Shown: positions 1 through 4,905 of the stretch, one piece after another
How the letters are laid out: every line of letters begins with the position of its first letter
How positions within the stretch are numbered: position 1 is the first letter of the stretch
Origin: Balneolaceae bacterium
Lineage (GTDB): Bacteria > Bacteroidota > Rhodothermia > Balneolales > Balneolaceae
Length of the DNA stretch: 5,390 nt
NCBI GenBank assembly: GCA_007126675.1
Contig: SLAU01000101.1
Location: 1 to 5,390, forward strand
Direction of reading: 5' to 3'
Translations under genes and position numbers: made by a program
Notes under the pieces: generated by a model
The model's input: the letters and a program-made list of their open reading frames with translations, nothing else
Told to the model about the DNA's origin: nothing
Databases searched by the model: none

Positions 1-60
1 CCCCTTTGAAGGGGGCAGGCTTCAGGAGCGAATGCGACGGAAGCCGGGGGATGACTTTGA
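1..60 (+). repeat. GC-rich interspersed repeat, copy A (continues left of the window)
   Basis: This segment is an imperfect copy, in opposite orientation, of the element at 112-175. The shared blocks are CCCCT at 1-5 against AGGGG at 171-175, GCAGGCT at 15-21 against AGCCTGC at 151-157, and a 14-base block at 47-60 matching 112-125 with one mismatch. It opens with a small hairpin, CCCCTT (1-6) and AAGGGG (9-14). It does not encode a plausible protein. The left limit is unknown because the window starts inside it. It is most likely a dispersed non-coding repeat; whether it is mobile cannot be told from one locus. Confidence 0.6.
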
Positions 61-111
61 TGCACGTTAATTAGGCTATAAATTACTAAATACTTACTAC
101 CAAATTTTCTT

Positions 112-175
112 TCAAAGTCCTCCCCTCTCTATTCATAGAGAGGGAGACAGAGCCTGCTCCGATCCTTCGGAGGGG
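112..175 (-). repeat. GC-rich interspersed repeat, copy B (inverted relative to copy A)
   Basis: Read on the minus strand this copy follows the same order of blocks as copy A: CCCCT, GAAGG, GCAGGCT, then GGGGAGGACTTTGA. It also contains its own strong hairpin, with ten-base perfect arms at 123-132 and 135-144 around two central bases. The two copies flank about 50 AT-rich bases. The right edge lies 32 bases before the yjbQ ATG, so the apparent in-frame GTG at 175 belongs to the repeat rather than to the gene. The hairpin could affect the yjbQ leader if transcription starts to its left. Confidence 0.6.
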
Positions 176-207
176 TGAGTCCCAAAACCTTTTTATATTC
201 TCCCACC

Positions 208-630
208 ATGGAAATCATTCAAAAACAGATCACACTGAAATCAAGATCCCGCGGATTTCACTTAATTACAGATGAAATTTTAAGCGCCATACCTGAAATA
301 AATCAAATAAAAGCAGGCACCGCCCACATTTTTATACAGCACACCAGCGCTGGGCTCACCATCAACGAAAATGCCGATCCGTCTGTCCGCCGCGATTTTG
401 AATCGCACTTTAACCGGATGGTACCGGAAGACACCTCCCTGTTTGAGCACACCCTGGAAGGGCCTGATGATATGACCTCTCACATTAAAAGCTCACTGCT
501 TGGCCATTCGGTAACTGTTCCGGTTACAAACGGGCGGTTTAACCTGGGAACATGGCAGGGAATTTATCTGTGTGAGCACAGAAACCGCGGCGGAAGCAGA
601 AGAATTATTATTACTGTTACAGGTAAATAA
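208..630 (+). CDS. yjbQ: YjbQ family protein (UPF0047; 'secondary thiamine-phosphate synthase enzyme')
   Basis: This is a 140-residue single-domain protein, the usual size for the YjbQ/UPF0047 family. The family signatures are all present in order: FIQHTSAGLTINENADP at residues 42-58, HTLEGPDDMTSHIKSSLLG at 81-99, and GTWQGIYLCEHR at 114-125 followed by the GGSRR basic turn. Family members are small cytosolic proteins. Some, including E. coli YjbQ, show a weak thiamine-phosphate synthase side activity, but the physiological role is not settled, so the enzyme name should be read cautiously. The ATG at 208 is chosen over an in-frame GTG at 175 because the family starts at this point and the extra eleven residues are encoded by the upstream repeat. 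No Shine-Dalgarno is visible. The gene stands alone and converges on higA across a 107-base gap. The sequence appears complete and intact. Confidence 0.93.
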   Translation: MEIIQKQITLKSRSRGFHLITDEILSAIPEINQIKAGTAHIFIQHTSAGLTINENADPSVRRDFESHFNRMVPEDTSLFEHTLEGPDDMTSHIKSSLLGHSVTVPVTNGRFNLGTWQGIYLCEHRNRGGSRRIIITVTGK

Positions 631-737
631 AATCACCCGGTTCACGGATCTGTGGTTAAGAAGAAGCAAGAGATTTGAATCAGGATTACCAACGATTTCT
701 GCTGCTTGTGCAGAGGGCTCCTTCGAAGAACCACTTG

Positions 738-1028
738 TTATGCCTGAACAGCCTTAAGAGGCTCAATGTGTTTGCTTGGCCGATTGGCAGACAGATCGTG
801 CATGGACTGTAAATTCAGCCAAAATTCAGGAGAAGTATCGAATGCCTTCGACAACAGCCAGGCTGTATCCGGTGAAATTCCCCTTTTACCTCTTACAATT
901 TCGTTAATCCGCTGAATAGGTATCTCCAAATGATCTGCCAACTCCTTTTGGGTTAGTCCCATAGGCTCAAGAAACTCATTCAGTAATATGGTGCCGGGAT
1001 GTGTGGTTACTCTGTTTTTTGGAATCAT
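738..1028 (-). CDS. higA: HigA family antitoxin, XRE-type HTH
   Basis: This 96-residue protein matches the HigA/VapI antitoxin family. It begins with the typical HPGTILLNEFLEPMGLTQ block (residues 10-27), followed by the helix-turn-helix at about 25-46 (TQKELADHLEIP, then QRINEIVRGKRG). The hallmark SPEFWLNLQ segment is at 66-74. In the family this protein binds and neutralises the HigB mRNA interferase and, alone or with HigB, represses the operon promoter through palindromic operators. It lies 22 bases downstream of the toxin gene on the same strand, giving the toxin-first order that distinguishes higBA from most toxin-antitoxin operons. A seven-base inverted repeat spans its start codon. 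No convincing terminator follows it in the 631-737 gap. It appears complete, with no missing HTH positions. Confidence 0.93.
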   Translation of the reverse strand: MIPKNRVTTHPGTILLNEFLEPMGLTQKELADHLEIPIQRINEIVRGKRGISPDTAWLLSKAFDTSPEFWLNLQSMHDLSANRPSKHIEPLKAVQA

Positions 1029-1036
1029 GATGATTC
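1022..1036. repeat. Perfect inverted repeat over the higA start codon
   Basis: GAATCAT (1022-1028) and ATGATTC (1030-1036) are exact reverse complements around one central base. The antitoxin ATG occupies 1028-1026 on the minus strand, so the palindrome covers the initiation site. A similar palindrome covers the higB start. It could be an operator for an internal promoter or a chance result of the Met-Ile start. The arms are visible in the sequence; the function is inference. Confidence 0.4.
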
Positions 1037-1050
1037 ACCAATTTTATACA

Positions 1051-1341
1051 TTAATGATAATCTGTAATGGCTACGTCATAAGCATTTGAATCCTGCCATC
1101 GGAATACAATTCTCCATTGGACGTTGATTCGGATGCTATGATAACCTTTGTAATCACCCCGCAAAGCTTCCAGCCTGTTGCCGGGTGGAGATCTTAAATC
1201 ATCAAGAGAAGTGGCAGCATTCAGGATATCCAATCTATACAGAGCAGATTCAAGAATTTGGGCCGGAAGTTTTCTGACCTTACTGCTTGAAATACCATGA
1301 AAAACATCTGACGTTGCTTTATCTCCGAATGATTTGATCAT
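1051..1341 (-). CDS. higB: HigB family toxin (RelE/ParE superfamily mRNA interferase)
   Basis: This 96-residue protein is of typical length for the HigB 'plasmid maintenance system killer' family. The recognisable signatures are the N-terminal MIKSFGDKAT, the central ATSLDDLRSPPGNRLEALRGD (residues 43-63), the SIRINVQWRIVFRW strand pair at 69-82, and the C-terminal YDVAITDYH at 88-96. HigB toxins cut mRNA in the ribosomal A site. By position, R61, R77, Y95 and H96 correspond to residues used for RNA cleavage in characterised HigB; the catalytic histidine of the Proteus enzyme appears to be E58 here, as in many chromosomal relatives. That mapping is from memory of the family, not from an alignment. 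The gene is first in a two-gene operon with higA and is divergent from the Bor-like lipoprotein gene. It looks intact, so an active toxin is plausible. Confidence 0.93.
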   Translation of the reverse strand: MIKSFGDKATSDVFHGISSSKVRKLPAQILESALYRLDILNAATSLDDLRSPPGNRLEALRGDYKGYHSIRINVQWRIVFRWQDSNAYDVAITDYH

Positions 1342-1343
1342 TC
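1327..1343. repeat. Perfect inverted repeat over the higB start codon
   Basis: GAATGAT (1327-1333) and ATCATTC (1337-1343) are exact reverse complements with three bases between them. The toxin ATG (1341-1339, minus strand) lies inside the right arm. The arms differ from those over the higA start (GAATCAT/ATGATTC) mainly by swapped central bases. This is a candidate autoregulatory site, or an mRNA hairpin masking the toxin start. The pairing is seen; the role is inferred. Confidence 0.4.
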
Positions 1344-1345
1344 TT

Positions 1346-1375
1346 CAAATTAATGGATTAACGGTATCCATGCAA
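1346..1375 (-). promoter_or_regulatory. Candidate higBA promoter of Bacteroidota type (-33 TTG, -7 TAnnTTTG)
   Basis: On the minus strand a TTG (1375-1373) is followed after exactly 19 bases by TTAATTTG (1353-1346), which differs in one base from the Bacteroidota -7 consensus TAnnTTTG. The expected start of transcription would fall at about 1341-1339, on the higB ATG itself, implying a leaderless or nearly leaderless toxin mRNA. This match is by eye and the motif is degenerate, so confidence is low. Confidence 0.3.
1353..1371. promoter_or_regulatory. Candidate HigA operator inside the higBA promoter
   Basis: ATGGAT (1353-1358) and ATCCAT (1366-1371) form a perfect inverted repeat with a seven-base spacer. 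It sits between the proposed -33 and -7 elements of the higBA promoter, where a bound repressor would block polymerase. HigA proteins are known to bind palindromes in their own promoters. The specific site is inferred. Confidence 0.35.
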
Positions 1376-1410
1376 CGAAATTGTTTTGTGAGCGTATAAC
1401 TATTAATTAT

Positions 1411-1424
1411 TATCAAACTTGATA
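1411..1424. promoter_or_regulatory. Palindrome TATCAA-AC-TTGATA, possible operator in the higB/lipoprotein divergent region
   Basis: TATCAA (1411-1416) and TTGATA (1419-1424) are perfect inverted arms around two bases. The site lies about 70 bases upstream of higB and about 120 bases upstream of the divergent lipoprotein gene. It resembles dimeric HTH-protein operators in size and symmetry. It could serve HigA or another regulator. There is no evidence beyond symmetry and location. Confidence 0.35.
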
Positions 1425-1469
1425 GTAAATTATTTTCCTTTTTTTATTACTATCTGTCAGGAATAGTGA

Positions 1470-1500
1470 TTGCTAACAACATACCTTTCCTGTTTTTTTG
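1470..1500 (+). promoter_or_regulatory. Weak candidate promoter for the Bor-like lipoprotein gene
   Basis: A TTG at 1470-1472 is followed after 20 bases by TTTTTTTG (1493-1500), one base off the Bacteroidota -7 consensus TAnnTTTG. It would give a leader of about 40 bases before the ATG at 1547. The run of T makes a chance match easy. Confidence 0.25.
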
Positions 1501-1546
1501 TAAAAGAGTAGAGTCACTTCTTATTAACCACTAAAAAATCAATAAA

Positions 1547-1984
1547 ATGAATACTAAATTTTTATCTCTCATCTTCATTTCAGCATTTATATTTTTATCA
1601 GGATGTTATCATGCAAATGTAACTACCGGACTCGAACCTTCAGCACAAGTTTATGAGCAAACATTTGCTTCTGCCTGGATATTCGGTTTAGTACCGCCTA
1701 ATGTAGTTCGCGCTCAGGACGAGTGCAGCAACGGTGTGGCAAGAGTAGAAACACGCCTCAGCTTCGTAAATATGCTGGTAGGTAATATTACTTTTGGTAT
1801 CTACACACCGATGCATATTAAAGTAACCTGTGCAGCCGGTGGACGGGCAGACATTTCATCTGATGAATATGATCTTTATACAATCAATAAAGATGACCCG
1901 GATGAAGTAACCGGTGAAACACTTCGTAAAGCGACTAAAAAATCTCTTGAGACTGAAAAACCGTTTTATTTAGAGCTTAAGTAA
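1547..1984 (+). CDS. Bor-like family outer-membrane-type lipoprotein
   Basis: This is a 145-residue lipoprotein. Residues 1-20 form a type II signal peptide: a short basic start (MNTK), a hydrophobic core, and the lipobox LSGC with the lipidated cysteine at C20. After the signal, residues about 35-96 resemble phage lambda Bor and E. coli Iss: a YEQTF...FGLVPP segment, then an Asp/Ala-rich stretch to C60, and the diagnostic FVNMLVGNITFGIYTPMHIKVTC at 73-95. C60 and C95 match the two cysteines of Bor and could form a disulfide. A further 50 residues, rich in acidic and lysine residues, extend beyond the normal Bor end. Bor and Iss are surface lipoproteins linked to serum resistance in Enterobacteria; a like role here is not implied. 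No acidic surface-export signal follows C20. The gene is divergent from higB and ends at a terminator, so it is probably transcribed alone. Confidence 0.8.
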   Translation: MNTKFLSLIFISAFIFLSGCYHANVTTGLEPSAQVYEQTFASAWIFGLVPPNVVRAQDECSNGVARVETRLSFVNMLVGNITFGIYTPMHIKVTCAAGGRADISSDEYDLYTINKDDPDEVTGETLRKATKKSLETEKPFYLELK

Positions 1985-2007
1985 GCTGGCGTAGGTAAAC
2001 TTTTTAT

Positions 2008-2042
2008 AAAAACCCAGTCTTAGAAATAAGTCTGGGTTTTTT
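2008..2042 (+). terminator. Intrinsic terminator after the Bor-like lipoprotein gene
   Basis: The arms at 2008-2022 and 2027-2042 form a stem with the core CCCAG/CTGGG, one internal T-T mismatch and a GAAA tetraloop. The 3' arm ends in six T. The A-run on the left side also allows function on the minus strand. It begins 23 bases after the lipoprotein stop and separates that gene from the VOC gene, which therefore needs its own promoter. Confidence 0.88.
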
Positions 2043-2079
2043 ATTTCAAATCAGCTCTTGCCAATTAATCTGAAAAATT

Positions 2080-2565
2080 ATGAGTGATTATAAAATACCT
2101 GCCAGCACATCCATCGGACATGTTCACCTGAAAGTGGCTGACCTTAACCGATCTCTCAACTTTTATTGTGAGATTTTGGGTTTTGAGCTGATGACCACCT
2201 ATGGTGACCAGGCTGCATTTATCTCTGCCGGAGGTTATCATCACCATATTGGTTTAAATACATGGCAGAGTTTAAACGGAAGTCCGCCGCCGCGCAATAG
2301 CACCGGATTATTTCATACAGCAATTTTATATCCTTCTCGAAAAGATCTTGCCGTGGCGGTTAAACGGCTGATCGATCTAAAATACCCGATTGACGGAGCT
2401 TCTGATCACGGCGTTTCTGAAGCAATTTATCTGCGCGACCCGGATCAAAACGGTGTTGAACTTTACCGGGATCGTCCGAAAAAAGAGTGGCCGATTCATG
2501 AGGATGGATCTCTGAATATGTACACCCGGGCGTTGGATGTTAATGATCTCCTGAAAGAGTTATAA
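2080..2565 (+). CDS. VOC superfamily protein, CatE/glyoxalase-like metalloenzyme
   Basis: The 161 residues contain two beta-alpha-beta-beta-beta modules of the vicinal oxygen chelate fold. The first starts with SIGHVHLKVADLNRSLNFYCEILGF (residues 11-35); the second starts at GLFHTAILYPSRKDLAVAVKRL (76-97) and ends with YLRDPDQNGVELYRDRP (117-133). By position, H14, H79 and E127 are the likely metal ligands, so a metal-binding site seems intact. The YHHHIGLNTW strand (53-62) and ELYRDRPKKEW (127-137) recall the catechol-2,3-dioxygenase-like CatE group. CatE proteins carry two such pairs of modules in about 280 residues, so this is the size of one half. The reaction could be ring cleavage, a lyase or a resistance-type transfer; the substrate cannot be read from the sequence. 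It starts 37 bases after the upstream terminator, stands alone, and converges on the radical SAM gene. Confidence 0.85.
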   Translation: MSDYKIPASTSIGHVHLKVADLNRSLNFYCEILGFELMTTYGDQAAFISAGGYHHHIGLNTWQSLNGSPPPRNSTGLFHTAILYPSRKDLAVAVKRLIDLKYPIDGASDHGVSEAIYLRDPDQNGVELYRDRPKKEWPIHEDGSLNMYTRALDVNDLLKEL

Positions 2566-2670
2566 AATGCAGGTTTATTTTGTGAAAGGTGTTGAGGACT
2601 TTGGAAATTGATAAATTAACCTGAGTTCGTTATAAAATTGTTGAAATAACTATAATGTTATCAATAGAGG

Positions 2671-2727
2671 CGTCATCCTCTGCCGTTGATAAAGGCAGGA
2701 GATGCCGGATCGGAGTCCGGCATGACG
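2671..2727. repeat. Palindromic intergenic repeat (ATGCCGGA/TCCGGCAT type)
   Basis: The element is bounded by CGTCAT (2671-2676) and ATGACG (2722-2727), perfect inverted ends. Inside are two hairpins: CTGCC/GGCAG (2680-2684 and 2694-2698) and the stronger ATGCCGGA/TCCGGCAT (2702-2709 and 2716-2723) with a six-base loop. It is GC-rich within an AT-rich gap and lies between the convergent VOC and radical SAM genes. The look is that of a dispersed palindromic repeat seen in many FCB genomes. It could act as a bidirectional transcription stop, although it lacks a T-run. Confidence 0.65.
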
Positions 2728-2814
2728 AAATTCATTACATTACTACAACCAATCTCCCCATTTTGACAATCATAGGCTACTTTTTCCAAATTCTTATCTC
2801 GAACTGACGTTAAA

Positions 2815-3504
2815 CTACATCCAAGCGCTTCTCATCGTTCGCCATCGCTCATCGATTCTGTATAAACCGGCATCCCGTGCTGCCAGCTTTGCCTCCCGAA
2901 ACTCAGCGCCGGTAACGCGGCGTTCGATATCATTGTAGCGTCCCGGTTTGCGCACCACCTGGGCATCCGGATAGTATTGATCCATTACATTGAGATAAGT
3001 ATGAGGCGATATTTCATCTGCCAAAAAACGAAAAATCTCATCAGCACCGGCCACGCGGTTGGGCATCACAAGATGACGAACCAGAAGTCCGCGCAATGCC
3101 AGCCCGTCATCGTCAAATTTCAGATCACCCACCTGGCGGTGCATTTCAATCACTGCCTCTCGTGCCACTTCAGGATATGTACTTTCCGTCATATAAAATT
3201 TCGACAGATCCGGGTCCCAGAATTTGAAATCGGGCATATAGATGTCCACAATTCCCTCCATCAGTTTTAGCGAGTGGATCGAATCATAAGCGCCTGTATT
3301 ATACACGATTGGCAGGCGCAAACCTTTTTCGATGGCTGGCGGTATGGCTTCGAGCACCTGCGGAACCACATGCTCAGGCGTTACAAAATTGATGTTGTGA
3401 CAGCCGCGCTCCTGAAGTTCTATCATCATGTCCGCAATTTCATCAGCCGTTACCTTTTTTCCGGCCCCTCCCACGAAAGTTCGTGGTTCTGGCAAAACAC
3501 ACAT
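2815..3504 (-). pseudogene. C-terminal part of a frameshifted PflX-type radical SAM protein (COG1313)
   Basis: This frame carries the larger part of the radical SAM protein begun at 3824. Residues 1 to about 12, after the ATG at 3504, are an out-of-frame reading of the [4Fe-4S] cysteine region and not real protein. True homology starts at about GAGKKVTADEIADMM (residues 13-27). It continues through QERGCHNINFVTPEHVVP (31-48), YNTGAYDS (68-75), DIYMPDFKFWD (87-97), LVRHLVMPN (141-149) and YLNVMDQYYPD (170-180), ending in the family's IERRVTGAEFREAKLAARDAGL segment (193-214). These are the barrel strands and SAM-contacting loops of PflX-like proteins. Alone it would lack the iron-sulfur cluster and be inactive. 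More than 200 codons stay open and conserved, so the break is recent or a sequencing error. If restored, the joined protein would be about 336 residues, normal for the family. Confidence 0.85.
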
Positions 3505-3824
3505 TTAAGATTGCAAAATGAGAAAAAGATAGTTCCTGAACCGTTCCATCCTCGAAGGCAGTCTTCCTCACCAAAATGAGGAAAGTAACTTCCCACCCAT
3601 GCATGACGGCCGGTTTTACACTTGCCATGTTCATCTTTCATCCGGTTTACGTGGCAGTTGCGCGGACAAACATCACAGTTTTCAAGTACACTCAGCCCTT
3701 CTTCAATTCTCTCTTTAAACACATTTCTGTCAGATTCCCACAACTTCAAGTAAGCAGGTACAAAACTGTCCCTTGATATCCTCCATTTTTTATCGGCAAT
3801 ATAATCCGGCTTTCCGTTTATCAT
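3450..3824 (-). pseudogene. N-terminal part of a frameshifted PflX-type radical SAM protein (COG1313)
   Basis: The first 124 codons run to a TAA at 3452-3450. They hold the family's two cysteine groups: C50-x2-C53-x3-C57 with a later C69 (CDVCPRNCHVNR...HGKC), and the radical SAM cluster motif C104-x3-C108-x2-C111 in SGTIFFSFCNLKCVFCQNHEL. The PHFGEEDCL block (82-90) is also characteristic of COG1313, an iron-sulfur protein group related to pyruvate formate-lyase activases whose substrate is not established. The last few residues (about PEKR) are already past the frame break. The gene is transcribed away from the methyltransferase fusion at 4000, and the ATG at 3824 gives the normal family start. 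As read, the product binds SAM and the cluster only in part and would be a non-functional fragment. No pfl gene is nearby. Confidence 0.85.
3455..3468 (-). other. Frameshift site in the radical SAM gene (one base short)
   Basis: The two halves lie in frames offset by -1, and one added base joins them. The join must be near two homopolymers: a G4 run (minus strand, 3468-3465) and an A6 run (3460-3455). Adding one G gives SWEGAGKKVTADE, which fits the G-x-G-K pattern I expect in this family; adding one A gives SWEGPEKKVTADE. Both are common places for indel errors in sequencing, and for real slippage mutations. The A6 run is not in the phase of a canonical A-AAA-AAG slippery heptamer. Confidence 0.85.
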
Positions 3825-3999
3825 TTCTATTTTTAAGCACTTGAATTACTCTTAAAGTTATAAAAACGCTGAAAACATATTCTCCGTATAAAGTGCAATT
3901 CAAAGTAAAGGAATCTGCCTGTCCGATTTAATTATTTATCCGCAAGAATCGGGTTTTTAAATCTATTCACTCTGTTTAGATTCCTTCACAAATAAAAAA
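3825..3999. promoter_or_regulatory. Divergent spacer between the radical SAM gene and the HTH-MGMT gene
   Basis: This AT-rich stretch must hold the promoters of both divergent genes. I see two weak inverted repeats: CCGATT/AATCGG (3923-3928 and 3947-3952, 18-base spacer) and AATCTA/TAGATT (3960-3965 and 3977-3982, 11-base spacer). The second lies 18 bases before the ATG at 4000 and could be a binding site for that gene's own AraC-type domain. No clear TTG/TAnnTTTG pair is found on either strand, and no small gene. Confidence 0.35.
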
Positions 4000-4833
4000 A
4001 TGCCGGAATACCTACATCAATATCAAATTGCAGCTACTGCTATTTCCTACATACGGAAAAATCAAATCATGCAGCCCTCGCTTGATGAGATTGCCCGGCA
4101 TGTAAATTTGAGTCCCTGGCATTTTCAGAGACTTTTTACGGAATGGGCAGGAGTTAGTCCCAAAAAGTTTTTGCAATACACTACACTAAATTATGCCAAA
4201 AAACTGATTCGTGAGAGAGAGAATTCACTTTTTGATATAGCATATGAAACAGGACTCTCAGGCACAGGCCGGCTCCATGATTTGTTTATTAAAATCGAAT
4301 CGATGACTCCGGGAGAGTTTAAAAATGGCGGTAAAGGGCTATTGATCAGCTATTCGATATCACACAGCAGATTCGGCAAGTTACTGATTGCTTCTACAGA
4401 AAAAGGAATATGCAGTGCTGGATTTATTGATGGTCCTGTTGAGAGAGCGGTGAATCAGCTCAGAGAAAAATATCCGAATGCTTCAATTACAGAAAAGAAG
4501 AAACCGATTCACGACAGAGCACTATCCATCATTAATAACCCTGATCATGACCCAGGGAAAATCACTCTGCATCTGCGCGGAACTAAATTTCAGCTCAATG
4601 TATGGCAGGCGCTTCTTAATATACCATCAGGTGAGCTTAAAACATATCAGCAGGTTGCGTCCTCGATTGAAAATGAAAATGCTGCAAGAGCGATCGGTTC
4701 AGCAATCGGCAAAAATCCTGCTGCAATACTTATCCCCTGCCACCGTGTAATACGTGCTGACGGTGAAACCGGCGGTTATATGTGGGGTGAAACCCGAAAA
4801 CAGGCAATCATCGGCTGGGAAGCTGCGCAATGA
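4000..4833 (+). CDS. AraC-type HTH / methylated-DNA--protein-cysteine methyltransferase fusion (Ada-like, lacking the N-terminal Ada domain)
   Basis: This 277-residue protein has two parts. Residues about 8-108 are an AraC-type DNA-binding domain (PSLDEIARHVNLSPWHFQRLFTEWAGVSPKKFLQY, then SLFDIAYETGL and MTPGEFK). Residues about 115-277 are an O6-alkylguanine-DNA methyltransferase. That part shows FQLNVWQALLNIPSGELKTYQQVA (197-220), the Arg-finger helix ARAIGSAIGKNP with R230, and the active site IPCHRVI with acceptor C247. The protein removes O6-methyl groups from guanine by irreversible transfer to C247. In E. coli Ada an N-terminal zinc domain senses methylphosphotriesters and turns the protein into an activator; that domain is absent here. 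The trigger, if it regulates transcription, must differ. The start ATG has an A-rich leader (ATAAAAAA). The gene is divergent from the radical SAM gene and is followed after 72 bases by a co-directional phosphoesterase gene. It appears intact. Confidence 0.95.
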   Translation: MPEYLHQYQIAATAISYIRKNQIMQPSLDEIARHVNLSPWHFQRLFTEWAGVSPKKFLQYTTLNYAKKLIRERENSLFDIAYETGLSGTGRLHDLFIKIESMTPGEFKNGGKGLLISYSISHSRFGKLLIASTEKGICSAGFIDGPVERAVNQLREKYPNASITEKKKPIHDRALSIINNPDHDPGKITLHLRGTKFQLNVWQALLNIPSGELKTYQQVASSIENENAARAIGSAIGKNPAAILIPCHRVIRADGETGGYMWGETRKQAIIGWEAAQ

Positions 4834-4865
4834 AAGTAAGTTTTACGCTGATCATTTTGTATGTT

Positions 4866-4898
4866 TTGAAAAACGATGGAAGTAAACCAGTTTTTCAA
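4866..4898 (+). repeat. Nine-base inverted repeat in the leader of the 2H phosphoesterase gene
   Basis: TTGAAAAAC (4866-4874) and GTTTTTCAA (4890-4898) are perfect reverse complements around 15 bases. The loop contains an in-frame ATG at 4876, and the stem ends eight bases before the favoured ATG at 4906. It could be an operator or a weak AT-rich mRNA hairpin affecting start choice. There is no T-run to make it a terminator for the preceding gene. Confidence 0.45.
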
Positions 4899-4905
4899 TA
4901 ATAAC

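Noticed and set aside
175..207. In-frame GTG giving an eleven-residue N-terminal extension of YjbQ
   Set aside because: The GTG lies in the terminal block of the dispersed repeat, the extra residues have no family likeness, and the ATG at 208 matches the normal YjbQ start.
705..737. Possible terminator after higA around the TTCGAA palindrome at 722-727
   Set aside because: The stem relies on several G-T pairs, has a three-base loop and is not followed by a T-run on the minus strand.
738..1984. higBA plus the lipoprotein gene as a defence island or prophage remnant
   Set aside because: No integrase, phage structural gene, attachment duplication or transposase is visible; the two units are divergent and separated by their own regulatory region.
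2671..2727. Possible CRISPR repeat or small-RNA gene in the palindromic element
   Set aside because: There is one copy only, without regular spacers, and no promoter or terminator pair to suggest an independent RNA.
2977..3776. Three plus-strand open frames of 66-101 codons opposite the radical SAM gene
   Set aside because: They are antisense to strongly conserved radical SAM coding sequence, are rich in His/Phe/Arg without motifs, and are best explained as shadows.
3923..3957. Hairpin CCGATT/AATCGG followed by TTTTT as a plus-strand terminator
   Set aside because: No plus-strand gene lies upstream to end there, the loop is 18 bases and the stem only six pairs, so chance is the simplest reading.
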